A stretch of 64,000 nt of DNA from Bradyrhizobium retamae (lineage in GTDB: Bacteria; Pseudomonadota; Alphaproteobacteria; Rhizobiales; Xanthobacteraceae): NCBI RefSeq assembly GCF_001440415.1, contig NZ_LLYA01000165.1, positions 1-64,000 of the forward strand. Reading direction: 5' to 3'. Below, in pieces: positions 45,261 through 53,608 of this stretch. Both the position numbers and the translations under genes were made by a program. The notes beneath the pieces are model-generated. The model was given only the letters and a program-made list of their open reading frames with translations. It had not been told where the DNA came from and searched no databases. Numbering within the stretch: position 1 is the stretch's first letter; every line of letters begins with the position of its first letter.

Positions 45261-45440
45261 TTACCCTCGCGTGTCGAGAGACACACCAAGATTGGATGCC
45301 TTCACAGCGGTCGCTGCGACGGTGCGCTTCAAGGCTCGCGCAATCTTATCTACCCCAGCCTTCTTTTTGGCGAGCCCCTTGAGTTTATGGATATCCGTCG
45401 CGGTCCACTCTCGCCGTTCCGGTGTTTTCCTCTTAGCCAT
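45261..45440 (-). CDS. Small basic HTH-like protein
   Basis: 59 residues from ATG 45440 (GGAG upstream). It reads MAKRKTPERREWTATDIHKL, then ARALKRTVAATAVKASNLGV. Same family as 40245-40427: basic start, W/YT-x-D, short HTH and KRTV-A-x-K-A-LG. The stop lies in a CGAGGG/CCCTCG hairpin (45250-45269) that may end the transcript. Confidence 0.7.
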   Translation of the reverse strand: MAKRKTPERREWTATDIHKLKGLAKKKAGVDKIARALKRTVAATAVKASNLGVSLDTRG

Positions 45441-45512
45441 TTGCACTCCAAATTTTAGGAGTTGGCCTTCTACCATTCCATTCCGGTTTCGCAAGCTTAA
45501 CGATCGCTATCG

Positions 45513-45858
45513 TTAAGTCGTCGTGGTTCCCTTGTCGGTGCCGCTGGTCATCTGCTTGAACTGCTCGGCCGCGGCTCCAAACTGCGACCTTAGGAATTCC
45601 GACTGAAGTTGCATCACTTCGCTTGACATCCTTGGCCTGCATAAGCTTGCGAGCGTGGTCAAACGAGGCCTTCAAGTTTGCCTCCGTGATTACTAGAGCC
45701 TGCTTGGCGACGTCCGTCATCGGTCCCGGCACCATGGCCACAGAATTGCCGGCCGACTGCATAAAGGATGAGATCGCCTTCTCGGCTTGATCGACGCTTT
45801 GTTCGGCGAATTCTCGAACCTGTTGCGGCACTTCCAACTTGAGCTTGGGGTCCATCAT
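45513..45858 (-). pseudogene. Phasin family protein, frameshifted
   Basis: Starts MMDPKLKLEVPQQVREFAEQ at 45858 (GAGGAGAGG upstream) and continues SVDQAEKAISSFMQSAG and ANLKASFDHARKLMQAKDVK. An extra base near 45621 shifts the frame; the next frame gives EVMQLQSEFLRSQFGAAAEQ and a stop at 45513. Phasins coat PHB granules. The rest of the protein is well conserved, so the shift is either recent or a base-calling error. Confidence 0.82.
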
Positions 45859-46217
45859 ACCTCTCCTCGCATTTTCGTACAAAGCGCCGCCGAAACGGTG
45901 ACCCGATCCTAAGCTTCGGTTCTTGCGTCGTAAATTGAATTCCAGCGCACACCATAGGCTACTGGTATCCTGGCATCTCAGTATCGACGCGATCGTCATA
46001 GCATCCCGCTTCCTTCCGACAGGCGAGTACGTGTGGAAATCCCGGTGGACTGAGACACCGGCCGAACATCCGGGTCACTCCGACCTGATGCCTTCCTGGG
46101 AATGAACGACTGAAGCAGGCATGGTCGCTAAATTAAGCCTGGCGAGAGACGGAAACGCCTTAGACAGGTACCCCGCTGGTAGGCGTAAATTGTTCTTAAA
46201 ATTTCCTTGGAGCGAAC

Positions 46218-46823
46218 ATGCCTTTCCGGATTTTTTTTGTCCTGCTCTTCACCCAGTTAGTCCCCGTGAGCTGCTCGGCCGGGGACGGAAAGCCCATCAG
46301 CATCACTGTGGCAGCCGATCACACCAAGGCCAATGGCCAACCCTGGGACGGAATTCCTGGCCCTGGCGTCGGACGGGGACGGAGCGCTATTCCCCTCCCG
46401 AAAACCAATGCGCCACCGGATCTGGCGGTCTGCGTCGTTCGTATGGAAGCGCCTCCCGAATGCAGCATGAGGTATGAAGCCGCTAAGCAATATTCGCTTT
46501 GCCAGAACAGCTATGACTGCATTTTCCGGCGCGTGAGCATTCCCGATGGGGCTTTCGGACTGATTATACTAGATCTGGACTTGCAGCGGCACGACCTCGT
46601 TGACTTGCTTATACTGACGGCCGGGAAGGCTCTTACGCCTGACGAGCTTGGCAAACTGGAAATCGAGACACGGAGGAGAGCCGACAAGCTGGCGCCCGCG
46701 CTTTTCGATAGAGAGAAGCAGCGCAGGTTGAGCAAGATGCTCGTCCTACCGCTCGATCGCTGCGCCGGGGTAAAAGGCTGTATGCTCGTCCAATCCGAAA
46801 TTCGGGTGAACTGGGCCGAGTGA
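46218..46823 (+). CDS. Exported C2-like protein (hypothetical)
   Basis: 201 residues with a signal peptide or lipobox-like start (FTQLVPVSCSAG). The mature part reads ISITVAADHTKANGQPWDG, four Cys in the middle, and GLIILDLDLQRHDLVD. This order (beta strand, DGxPWD loop, DxDLxxHD) resembles C2 domains, although the usual calcium Asp pattern is incomplete. Function unknown; stand-alone gene. Confidence 0.55.
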   Translation: MPFRIFFVLLFTQLVPVSCSAGDGKPISITVAADHTKANGQPWDGIPGPGVGRGRSAIPLPKTNAPPDLAVCVVRMEAPPECSMRYEAAKQYSLCQNSYDCIFRRVSIPDGAFGLIILDLDLQRHDLVDLLILTAGKALTPDELGKLEIETRRRADKLAPALFDREKQRRLSKMLVLPLDRCAGVKGCMLVQSEIRVNWAE

Positions 46824-46928
46824 GCCCCGCCCTGCTCCCACAATTCTAAACTAGATCGCCATGTTACTGTGGGATATCAAGAGCGAGTGCGCGCGCCTAC
46901 GCGCTGTCGAATAGTCTCAAAAAGATAT

Positions 46929-46961
46929 GCCGCCGGGTTCGAAATACACTGCCCCGGCGGC
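46929..46961. repeat. GC hairpin related to the GTGAACCGG cluster
   Basis: GCCGCCGGG and its exact complement around a 15-base loop, with further A-rich/T-rich pairing outside (AAAGA/TCTTT). The stem core matches the hairpins at 47.8-48.7 kb. Confidence 0.5.
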
Positions 46962-47102
46962 GCTCTTTCGAACTGGGCCCTGAAATCCCAGTCACCTAGC
47001 AAGCCACATGGATATGACGCGGCCTGCCAGTTCACGTTGGCGGGCCCCTTTTCACAAATCGAGGTCCGGCCTTTCGTCTTAGAAATCGGCTCCGATGAAA
47101 GC

Positions 47103-47279
47103 CTAAAAGTTCAACACCCGCACGCTTAGCAGATACCGAAGACCTTCGACCGCCAATCGTTGTTCGGTCGCGTCGGGCTTCTCCGCCCGATAACTTGACA
47201 CTTTCTCCCGTGCAGCGCGCTCTTCCTCCAGGCTTAAGTTGCCGGAGGTCTGCATTATCCAATCGATGGCTGCATGCAT
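47103..47279 (-). CDS. Small conserved hypothetical
   Basis: 58 residues from ATG 47279 (AGGGAG six bases upstream), starting MHAAIDWIMQTSGNLSLEEE. Helical; looks like tiny rhizobial proteins of unknown role. The promoter side contains the first copy of the 90-base direct repeat. Confidence 0.5.
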   Translation of the reverse strand: MHAAIDWIMQTSGNLSLEEERAAREKVSSYRAEKPDATEQRLAVEGLRYLLSVRVLNF

Positions 47280-47310
47280 CTGACGCTCCCTAGGGCGCCA
47301 ATCTGTTTTA

Positions 47311-47400
47311 GGCCTTCGAATGGCGCCATAATAACAGCTGCCCATATACCTCTAGTCGGGACCAGCCAATCTGGATGCGACTGCGCTAAATTTTTCCGAT
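47311..47400. repeat. Direct repeat, copy 1
   Basis: About 90 bases from CCTTCGAATGGCGCCATAAT to TTTTTCCGAT, repeated at 47658-47747 with a few mismatches (GCCATAATAACAGCTGCCCA, CTAGTCGGGACCAGCCAATC shared). It is upstream of the small gene at 47103-47279. Confidence 0.8.
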
Positions 47401-47497
47401 CCTAAGACTATCGAAGTTGACCCCCCGTTTCGTGCGCGCCTTATCGTTCCTTTTGAGTCTGAGAACCGGCGAGATACACGCTCGAAAGGACTCCTGA

Positions 47498-47701
47498 ATG
47501 GCAAAGCACGGCGGCAACATTCCAGATTGGTTGGATGAGCGCCTCCAAGGCTCGTCATACGGCATACCCATGCCACAACGAAAGACGGCCGCAGCGCGGA
47601 TGACACGCTGCGGCCGCAGTTTAGGGAGGAAACGCCTATGGAGGGCAGCGATAGTTGGGCCATCGAATGGTGCCATAATAACAGCTGCCCATACACTCTA
47701 G
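47498..47701 (+). CDS. Possible small ORF (doubtful)
   Basis: 67 codons beginning MAKHGGNIPDWLDERLQGSS with AAAGGA upstream. The later part runs through a strong hairpin and the second direct repeat, so only the first 30 residues could be meaningful. No family recognised. Confidence 0.2.
   Translation: MAKHGGNIPDWLDERLQGSSYGIPMPQRKTAAARMTRCGRSLGRKRLWRAAIVGPSNGAIITAAHTL
47586..47616. terminator. Strong hairpin
   Basis: CGGCCGCAGCG, nine-base loop, CGCTGCGGCCG: an 11-base-pair perfect stem between the two direct repeats. A TTTAG follows on the plus strand. Confidence 0.55.
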
Positions 47702-47747
47702 TCGGGACCAGCCAATCTGGATGCAACTTCTCTTAAAATTTTCCGAT
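47658..47747. repeat. Direct repeat, copy 2
   Basis: Second copy of the 47311-47400 repeat in the same orientation. The two enclose about 260 bases with a doubtful ORF and a hairpin, which suggests a local duplication or the scar of a mobile unit. Confidence 0.8.
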
Positions 47748-47858
47748 TAAGCTCGCTGTCTGCTCCCTGGAGAGCTGACCTCATGGAGGTCACAGCAGCC
47801 CCCTACGTCATCGGCGCCGATTTCCAAGACGAACAAGCCGGACCTCGATTTGTAAAAA

Positions 47859-47886
47859 GGGACCCGCCAGCGTGAACCGGCGGACC
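47859..47886. repeat. GTGAACCGG hairpin, unit 1
   Basis: ACCCGCC-AGCGTGAACC-GGCGGACC: short stem CCGCC/GGCGG with the GTGAACC loop shared by the other units. Confidence 0.5.
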
Positions 47887-48147
47887 ATAGGATCGGCGGT
47901 CATATCTCTGTGGCACAGTCATTGCTCTCTAACAGGGACTGGATTTCAGAGCCCAGTTTGAGACAAGGCGCCGCTGGGACAACGCATTTCGAGCCCGGCG
48001 GCGTATCTATTTGAGATAAACCGCGAGACAAAGGCCATGCGGGCGTTACACCGCATGGCCTTCGCCGGGACTGTCCCGCTCCTCGCATCCGTCGCCACCG
48101 AAACAATCGCGGACGGGCCAAGACGTTCCCGCTGACGTTTGCAAAGA

Positions 48148-48177
48148 GAAACCCGCCGGGTTGAGTCGGCGGGTTTC
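48148..48177. terminator. Perfect hairpin, unit 2
   Basis: GAAACCCGCCG, loop GGTTGAGT, CGGCGGGTTTC: an 11-base-pair perfect stem, the best terminator-like member of the cluster. It lies 128 bases beyond the csp stop, so it could end csp transcription. Confidence 0.7.
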
Positions 48178-48255
48178 CTACACGATTACTCCCGCAGAGC
48201 CTTGGGGGCGATCCGCGATTGCCGAAAAGGTATACCGCTGCGGTTGATGAATTGC

Positions 48256-48286
48256 GGACCCGTCTGGCGTGAACCGGTGGCCCCCA
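48256..48286. repeat. GTGAACCGG hairpin, unit 3
   Basis: GGACCCGTCTGGCGTGAACC followed by GGTGGCCCCC; same loop, imperfect stem, directly downstream of the csp stop on the minus strand. Confidence 0.5.
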
Positions 48287-48304
48287 TGTCGAGATAAGTT
48301 CCTG

Positions 48305-48508
48305 TCAACCAAGCCTGAGGTTTTCGGCGGATTCTTTCCCGCGGTTCGCTACGACTTCGTAGCTCACCTTCGCGCCCTCATTCAGATTGCTCAGGCCTGC
48401 TCTCTCGACGGCCGAGATATGGACGAACACGTCCTTGCCGCCAGTGTCGGGCTGAATAAATCCAAAGCCCTTACTCGGGTTGAACCACTTCACTATACCC
48501 GTCGCCAA
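48305..48508 (-). CDS. cspA: Cold-shock protein CspA family
   Basis: 67 residues, the family length, from TTG 48508, eight bases after GGAGG. RNA-binding motifs KGFGFI (RNP1) and VFVHIS (RNP2) are intact; the start reads ATGIVKWFNPSKGFGFIQP. It binds single-stranded RNA/DNA and acts as an RNA chaperone. The non-ATG start and the hairpins on both sides suggest post-transcriptional control. Confidence 0.93.
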   Translation of the reverse strand: MATGIVKWFNPSKGFGFIQPDTGGKDVFVHISAVERAGLSNLNEGAKVSYEVVANRGKESAENLRLG

Positions 48509-48570
48509 GATCGTTGCCTCCCTAGAATTTGTTGAACGCGCATTCCATGCCAATTAGTTGTCGAAAGCAA

Positions 48571-48606
48571 GAAGGAACCCCCCGGCGTGAACCGGCGGAC
48601 TCCTTT
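48571..48606. repeat. GTGAACCGG hairpin, unit 4
   Basis: GAAGGAACCCCCCGG-CGTGAA-CCGGCGGACTCCTTTC: a long imperfect stem just upstream of csp. Confidence 0.6.
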
Positions 48607-48694
48607 CATTCCTCGCCGGCTATCGTGAATTTTGCTGAGGATGTAACATGAACAAGGCGCACCTTAAGCGAGCATAGCACGAATTTGGCCGAGT

Positions 48695-48737
48695 TACCGT
48701 GAACTGGTGGCCCCGCGGCATGAACCGGCGGGCCGCT
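48695..48737. repeat. GTGAACCGG hairpin, units 5 and 6 fused
   Basis: CGTGAACTGGTGGCCCCGCG followed by GCATGAACCGGCGGGCC: two degenerate copies in tandem. Confidence 0.5.
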
Positions 48738-48892
48738 TAGTGCCTTCAGTTCGCGGTGCAAGCGCGATTAGCTGCATAGAGATTACATTCTGGTCGGCAT
48801 CCGCCGCCATATAGGCCAGCGTCACCATGTGATCGGCCGGCAGTATCAGCTTGATTACAACGTGCTGATACCTTCGCGACGCAGCAACCTAC

Positions 48893-49087
48893 ATGCTGAG
48901 CCTGTCTCCCAAGGAACGCGGGCAAGCCGCGGCGGAAGCTCTGCTGCTCGTCGTCGAGCTCGGCGGCCCAACCATGTTATCCAGGATCGGCATCAGGCGC
49001 GCATTGAACCGACGGCATGTTCGCGAGTTCAATCCGAAGGGAAAGGAGCCGCACTGGGGCAAGCGCAAGCTGAAGAGAGACCAATGA
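48893..49087 (+). CDS. Small conserved rhizobial protein
   Basis: 64 residues from ATG 48893, with EALLLVVELGGPTMLSRIGI and ending HWGKRKLKRDQ. Matches the pattern of a short protein frequent in Bradyrhizobium. The stop overlaps the next start (ATGA). Confidence 0.55.
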   Translation: MLSLSPKERGQAAAEALLLVVELGGPTMLSRIGIRRALNRRHVREFNPKGKEPHWGKRKLKRDQ

Positions 49088-49210
49088 CGACGGTCAGGAT
49101 ATACGTCGATACCAGCAAGGAAGTTGGCGACGTTGATCACGTCAGGGTCTTTGCGAGCCAAGGAGAACGATCCGGAAGGCGTGGCGTTTGAGTATGAGGT
49201 TTTGGAGTGA
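49084..49210 (+). pseudogene. Small conserved protein with internal deletion
   Basis: Starts MTTVRIYVDTSKEVGDVDHV-RVFAS and, in the next frame, resumes ENDPEGVAFEYEVLE with a stop at 49210. The family normally has about ten residues between these parts. An internal deletion has removed them and shifted the frame. Confidence 0.6.
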
Positions 49211-49288
49211 ACCGGCTTGGCCGCACGACCGACTTCGAGATGCCGGTGATCTTGGTGCTGGCGATTGTCTGGCAGGTGCTGGGGTCGT

Positions 49289-49505
49289 TTAGGCGCTGGC
49301 CATTGGCCCCTGCCGCTCAACAACCAGGGTGAGCTTCACCTTTAGCACCGGCCCATTGTCATCCCGAACTTCGATTGTCTTGCGTGGCCAGCTCCAATGT
49401 TGGGATGACGCCGAACCGCTTTCCTTGCCATGTCCGCGAGCACATAGGCTGCTTCTTCTTGCGCGGCCCGCAAGCGGGGAAGTTCAACACCTTCTATCGC
49501 AGGGC
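49289..49505 (-). pseudogene. DUF6894-like small protein, frameshifted
   Basis: One frame gives IEGVELPRLRAAQEEAAYVL; near 49400 the frame changes and the end reads RKTIEVRDDNGPVLKVKLTL. This is the C-terminal two thirds of the DUF6894 type of small rhizobial protein. The N-terminal RYFFH part is missing. Confidence 0.6.
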
Positions 49506-49581
49506 GGCGGCAATGACTACCGCGAGCACGATCAGCCAAAAGAGTGCGCCTATGGGTCAAAAGCGCCGTTTTGACTGGCGG

Positions 49582-49630
49582 CCAGTCACTTCCGGATTTC
49601 CCCGATAAACAGACGTTCTGAGCCTGCTTG
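49582..49630. repeat. Dispersed repeat, partial copy
   Basis: CAGTCACTTCCGGATTTCCC then CGATAAACAGACGTTCTGAG and CCTGCTT; closely matches 79-120 of copy 1. Confidence 0.6.
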
Positions 49631-49676
49631 CCACCGCCGCCGAACCCGGCGGCGGTGGCTGTGATCGGATTGAAGG

Positions 49677-49952
49677 TCAACGCTTGGGTAGCGACGCCAT
49701 CACCTCGCCCGCGTCCGCGTCCTCCAGACAAGGCGTGACGGTCAACGGGAGTAGGTCAGACCATTGGGCGACCCAACGATACATGGCCTTTGGATCACTC
49801 GATTCGGAGATCGCAAATCCCTGACCGTTCATGCCATGCCAACGCCCCAACATCTTGACGCCCTCGGGTGGTGCGCCACCGGTTTCCAGGAAGCGTGCGA
49901 CTGCTGCACTGAAAGTGCCTTGAGGTACAGTCCAAGCAATTATGAACTTCAT
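49677..49952 (-). CDS. DUF3303 family protein
   Basis: 91 residues from ATG 49952 (GGGAGG upstream). MKFIIAWTVPQGTFSAAVAR, GVKMLGRWHGMNGQGFAI and MYRWVAQWSDLLPLTVTP are the DUF3303 pattern, a small ferredoxin-like-fold protein of unknown role. A longer upstream frame is not needed. Confidence 0.82.
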   Translation of the reverse strand: MKFIIAWTVPQGTFSAAVARFLETGGAPPEGVKMLGRWHGMNGQGFAISESSDPKAMYRWVAQWSDLLPLTVTPCLEDADAGEVMASLPKR

Positions 49953-50118
49953 GCGAGCCTCCCATATTTGCATTAATGGGTGAATGTCGCGGCTTCGCCG
50001 CTTACGGACGATAGCGCCTACACATCGGATAACAATGGCGAATGAATAGGTCTGCTGCTGGTTCATTCAAGGGCGTTGTTTTGGACGGCAACACACAAGT
50101 CGTTAGTCGCTCATGGGA

Positions 50119-50237
50119 ATGTCGCATTGGGGTCAATCGCGTCATTTTGGTCGTCGGCCGACTACTTCCGGTCTTCCCCTGGAAACGGACATCGTGAGGG
50201 CCGGTCGCCATGTCTCAAAGGTGCCAACAACGGACAT
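50119..50237. repeat. Dispersed repeat, copy 3
   Basis: GGGTCAATCGCGTCATTTTG, then CGACTACTTCCGGTCTTCCC, GGACATCGTGAGGG and CATGTCTCAAAGGTGCCAAC. Same block order as copy 1 at 48-150. Confidence 0.6.
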
Positions 50238-50304
50238 GAGTCAGCGTGGAAGCCGCGGCTCGCAGTCCACCGGCGATGCCGATCACGATTACGGACCATG
50301 TCAG

Positions 50305-51010
50305 CTACAGATTGGAAGCAGCATTTCGGATCCAAGCTTCGATGCTCTGGATGTGAATACTGATCGCTTCTTCGACACTGACATGTTGGTCACGGCTGCT
50401 CGTGTTTGCACCAGCAATTGTTAGATCAATATCCACCCACATCGATGCCAGTGTCCCTGCCGGAAGCTCGTCGATTGCTGCACGCCGTTCTGGCCGCCGA
50501 TCGAGTTCTTCGGGATCAAGCTTTTCAAGCATGTCGACCATCGTTTGATACAGCTTGCCGTATCGCTCGCTCATCTCAAAGAATGGCCCAAGTTGCTGGT
50601 GATCGAGATAGTCCTGCACCGTCTCCGAAGTACCATAGAGCCCTGCGGTGTTGGGATGCGGCATCAGATAGGCCGAACGATTCCTCTCCATCCGGCGAGA
50701 CCCATCGCGCCAATGGATAAATACGGCAGGCAAGCGGCCGATCCGGGTGTACACTGCAACCGCGCTCCCCGAGGAAGCCGCAATCGCCATTTTCCTTCGT
50801 CTGCAGGACGGTACCGCCAGCTTCCGTATGGTTTTCGATAAACTGCGTCGTCGAGATGCCGAGATACCGCGCAAGACGCAGGATTTCGTAAGGGCTGACG
50901 CGGATCGCCTTGTTGCGGCAACACCGATTGCAGGCATGACAGGCGTAGGAAAACGGACTGTTACGCCCCATGTCGAAATTGACGCGGGAAACCAAATCGC
51001 CGTAGGCCAT
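50305..51010 (-). pseudogene. YkgJ-type cysteine cluster protein, frameshifted
   Basis: From ATG 51010 the frame has CHACNRCCRNKAIRVSPYEI, GDCGFLGERGCSVHPDRPLA and CRIYPLARW, the eight-Cys YkgJ/Fe-S-like pattern. Near 50670 it shifts; the other frame continues YLMPHPNTAGLYGTSETVQD to a stop at 50305. Both halves are well conserved. YkgJ proteins bind a metal cluster of unknown purpose. Confidence 0.8.
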
Positions 51011-51056
51011 GATGTCGCCTCCTGACGGAATGCGGGATGGCCCCGCGCAAGACGGA

Positions 51057-51449
51057 CTATTGCTTGACCGGGACAGTCCGGATCTTGTCGACGATCTCCT
51101 TGGTCAGGTCGGCGCAGGCGCGCATCGGCTCATCTTCCGCGCATTTGACGTCCACGGTCGTTCCACCTTCGCTGTCGATGTCGACCCTGATGCGGCCGGC
51201 CTTGCCTTCCCGGCGGGCTTCCTTGCCTTCCCCCTTGCCCTCTCCCTTGCCTTCGCCTTTCCCCTCGGCCTTTCCTTCACCCTTGCCTTCGCCCTTTCCT
51301 TCCATTTTGCCTTCGCCCTTTTCCTGGGCGTAGGCGTTGGAGCGCATGCCGAGTGCGACGCCGAGCGCGGCGACGCCGGCCGCAAGAGTCAGGGTGGCGC
51401 GGCGCGATACGCCGGTGTGATTTGGATTTGTGGTGTCGTCGTTGCTCAT
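51057..51449 (-). CDS. Tat-exported protein with KGEG repeats
   Basis: 130 residues with a twin-arginine start VSRRATLTLAAGVAALGVAL and cleavage near AYAQ. A run of about nine KGEGK/KAEGK/KMEGK units follows, then IRVDIDSEGGTTVDVKCAED with two Cys. The repeats are encoded by direct repeats that could expand or shrink. The neighbour is the ArsB-like transporter, 65 bases away on the same strand. Function unknown. Confidence 0.7.
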   Translation of the reverse strand: MSNDDTTNPNHTGVSRRATLTLAAGVAALGVALGMRSNAYAQEKGEGKMEGKGEGKGEGKAEGKGEGKGEGKGEGKEARREGKAGRIRVDIDSEGGTTVDVKCAEDEPMRACADLTKEIVDKIRTVPVKQ

Positions 51450-51514
51450 CGTGGTCTCCTCTGGGTGATCGCCCCGGAATGGGCGCGAACGGATTTGGCG
51501 GGTGACGCGGGCGT

Positions 51515-52771
51515 TCACGACGACACCGCGGAAAGAGCGAGCAACGCCAGCAGCAGCGCCGGCGGCATGACGATCAGGCCGAGCTTGAGGAATTGCCAAG
51601 CCGCGACATGCTCTCCCTCGCGGCGCAGCGCGATCAGCCACAGGATGGTGGCGAGCGAGCCGGTGACGGAGAGGTTTGGTCCGAGATCGACCCCGATCAG
51701 GATCGCGCCGGTGACTTGCGCCGGCACCTGCGCGGCTTGGCTGGTGGTCGCAGCAACCAGCCCCATCGGAAGGTTGTTGACGAGGTTCGATGCGACGGCG
51801 ACGCCAATGCCGGCGATCCACGATGTGGTCTGCGGCGAAGCCATCGCGGCGTCTTTCAGGGTTCCAGCCAGCGACGGCAGCACGCCGGTCTCGTTCAGCC
51901 CTTCGACCAGGATGAACAGCCCCGCCACCAGCGGCAGCACCGACCAGGACACGTCTTTCAGGATCGACATGGGCGACTGCCGGCCAATCAGCAGCACGAT
52001 GACGGTCACGGCGGCGCTGGCGACGAACGTCGGTAGTCCGAGATCGCGGCCGAGCGCCGACGCGCCGAGCAGCACGACGGCAGTCAGGGCGATGCCGGCC
52101 GCCGCGAGTTTGCCGCCAACCGTTAGCGGCGGAATCTGTTCGATGACGGCAACAGCCGCATCGAGGCTGCGGCGCTGCGTCAGCCGCAACGTAATGTAGG
52201 TCGCGACGATCGCGGCGACGGACGGCAGCGCGAAGTAGCGTAGCCACTCGGATAGCGGCGGCATCTGAGCGCCGAACACCACCAGGTTGGCGGGGTTGGA
52301 AATCGGCAGCACGAAGCTTGCCGCGTTGGCGATGAAGGCGCAGACAAACAGGTACGGCGGCGGTTCGACTTTGGCGGCACGCGTCGCCGCATAGACGGCC
52401 GGTGTCAGCACGACTGCCGTGGCATCATTCGACAGCAGAACCGTCACAGCCATGCCGACGACGTAGACGATCAGGAACAGCCGCTTCGCCGAGCCGTTCG
52501 ACCAACGCACGGCTTGCGCCGCCAGCCAGTCGAACAGGCCTTCTTTGCGCGCCAGCTCGGCCAGCAGCATCATGCCGATCAGGAAGAAGTAGACGTCCAT
52601 CCCCTTGGCGGCGGCCGCCAGCGCATCGGGCCATGGCAGTAGGTCGAGGAGCACCAGGAGCGCCGCCCCCGCCGCCGCCCAGATGAACTCCGGTAGATTC
52701 CATGGGCGCGCGATCACGCCGAAGGTCGCCAATCCCGCGATGCCCCAAGTCGCTGCGGAGACGCCGGCCAT
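51515..52771 (-). CDS. ArsB/NhaD-type anion transporter
   Basis: 418 residues from ATG 52771 (GGGAG upstream). About twelve hydrophobic segments; family marks are YFFLIGMMLLAELA, LLSNDATAVVLTPAV, ANAASFVLPISNPANLVVFG, SNLVNNLPMGLV and GPNLSVTGSLATILW. It fits arsenite/citrate-type efflux carriers. No arsR or arsC is close, so the substrate is open. Confidence 0.87.
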   Translation of the reverse strand: MAGVSAATWGIAGLATFGVIARPWNLPEFIWAAAGAALLVLLDLLPWPDALAAAAKGMDVYFFLIGMMLLAELARKEGLFDWLAAQAVRWSNGSAKRLFLIVYVVGMAVTVLLSNDATAVVLTPAVYAATRAAKVEPPPYLFVCAFIANAASFVLPISNPANLVVFGAQMPPLSEWLRYFALPSVAAIVATYITLRLTQRRSLDAAVAVIEQIPPLTVGGKLAAAGIALTAVVLLGASALGRDLGLPTFVASAAVTVIVLLIGRQSPMSILKDVSWSVLPLVAGLFILVEGLNETGVLPSLAGTLKDAAMASPQTTSWIAGIGVAVASNLVNNLPMGLVAATTSQAAQVPAQVTGAILIGVDLGPNLSVTGSLATILWLIALRREGEHVAAWQFLKLGLIVMPPALLLALLALSAVSS

Positions 52772-52835
52772 CACCGCGCTCCCGCGGTAAGCGCGCCAGC
52801 AATTGCCGGGTCCGACGAACGATGCGGCCAGGCGC

Positions 52836-53462
52836 AGGCGGGCCAACGAGAGCCGCCGGCTCCATCCCGCGCTCTGCAGCTTCATATCGGAAGCGATCTA
52901 TGACGGCCGCCTCACCGCTCACCGCGATGCAGCTGCCCGCAAGCTTGTCCTCGCTCCTGGTGCCCATCGCGCACTACAGCCGGCTGGCATCACGTTCCTC
53001 GGTGTGAAGCACGAAGGATGCACCCAATCGTCATTGCAAGAAGTCGAGGCGATTGCGAAGCTGATCGAGGATCTGCTGATCCATCGCGTCCAGAGAAGCA
53101 CGACGTCGACAACCCCCTTGACGCTCGGCGACATTCTTGTCGTCGCGCCCTACAACATGCAGGTCAATCTGTTGAAACAGCGCCTGCCGACCGGCACGAA
53201 AATTGGCACGGTGGACAAGTTTCAGGGCCAACAGGCGGCGGTCGCGATCCTTTCCATGACGACATCCCGGGGTGAAGACGCGCCTCGCGGGACGGAGTTT
53301 TTGTTCAACCGTAATCGTTTCAACGTCGCCATCAGCCGTGCGCAGTGTCTTGCCGTGGTTGTTCATAGCCACGAGCTACTTGAGGGCTCCTGGTTGCGGG
53401 CGGACGATTTGCAGCGGCTGAATTTGCTCGCGCACGCTGAGACGGTCGCGAAGCGCGTGTAA
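52836..53462 (+). pseudogene. SF1 helicase C-terminal fragment
   Basis: The frame reads NESRRLHPALCSFISEAIYD, PLTLGDILVVAPYNMQVNLL, TVDKFQGQQAAVAILSMTTS and RFNVAISRAQCLAVVVHSHE. These are motifs IV to VI of Dna2/Upf1-like SF1 helicases, the C-terminal 200 residues of a 1,000-residue-plus protein. No Walker A or upstream part is present; the junction with the end of the transporter region is abrupt. Confidence 0.75.
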
Positions 53463-53608
53463 CATTCGGAATTCTCGGTGGAAAAGCTGGTTCGTATGGA
53501 TGCGGCATTCGACCAAGAAACAGAAATCGGATTACATCGGGGAAGCGGCGATGTTCGCGGGATAAAAGTACAAACCGGCTCCATGGATCGCTGAATACGA
53601 GAGAAATA

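Noticed and set aside
46921..48740. Possible CRISPR-like array from repeated GTGAACCGG units
   Set aside because: Units are hairpins of unequal spacing and sequence with no constant spacers, so not a CRISPR array.
51009..52199. 396-codon plus-strand open frame
   Set aside because: Antisense to the ArsB-like carrier and the KGEG protein; low-complexity Ala/Phe/Leu runs mirror the KGEG codons.
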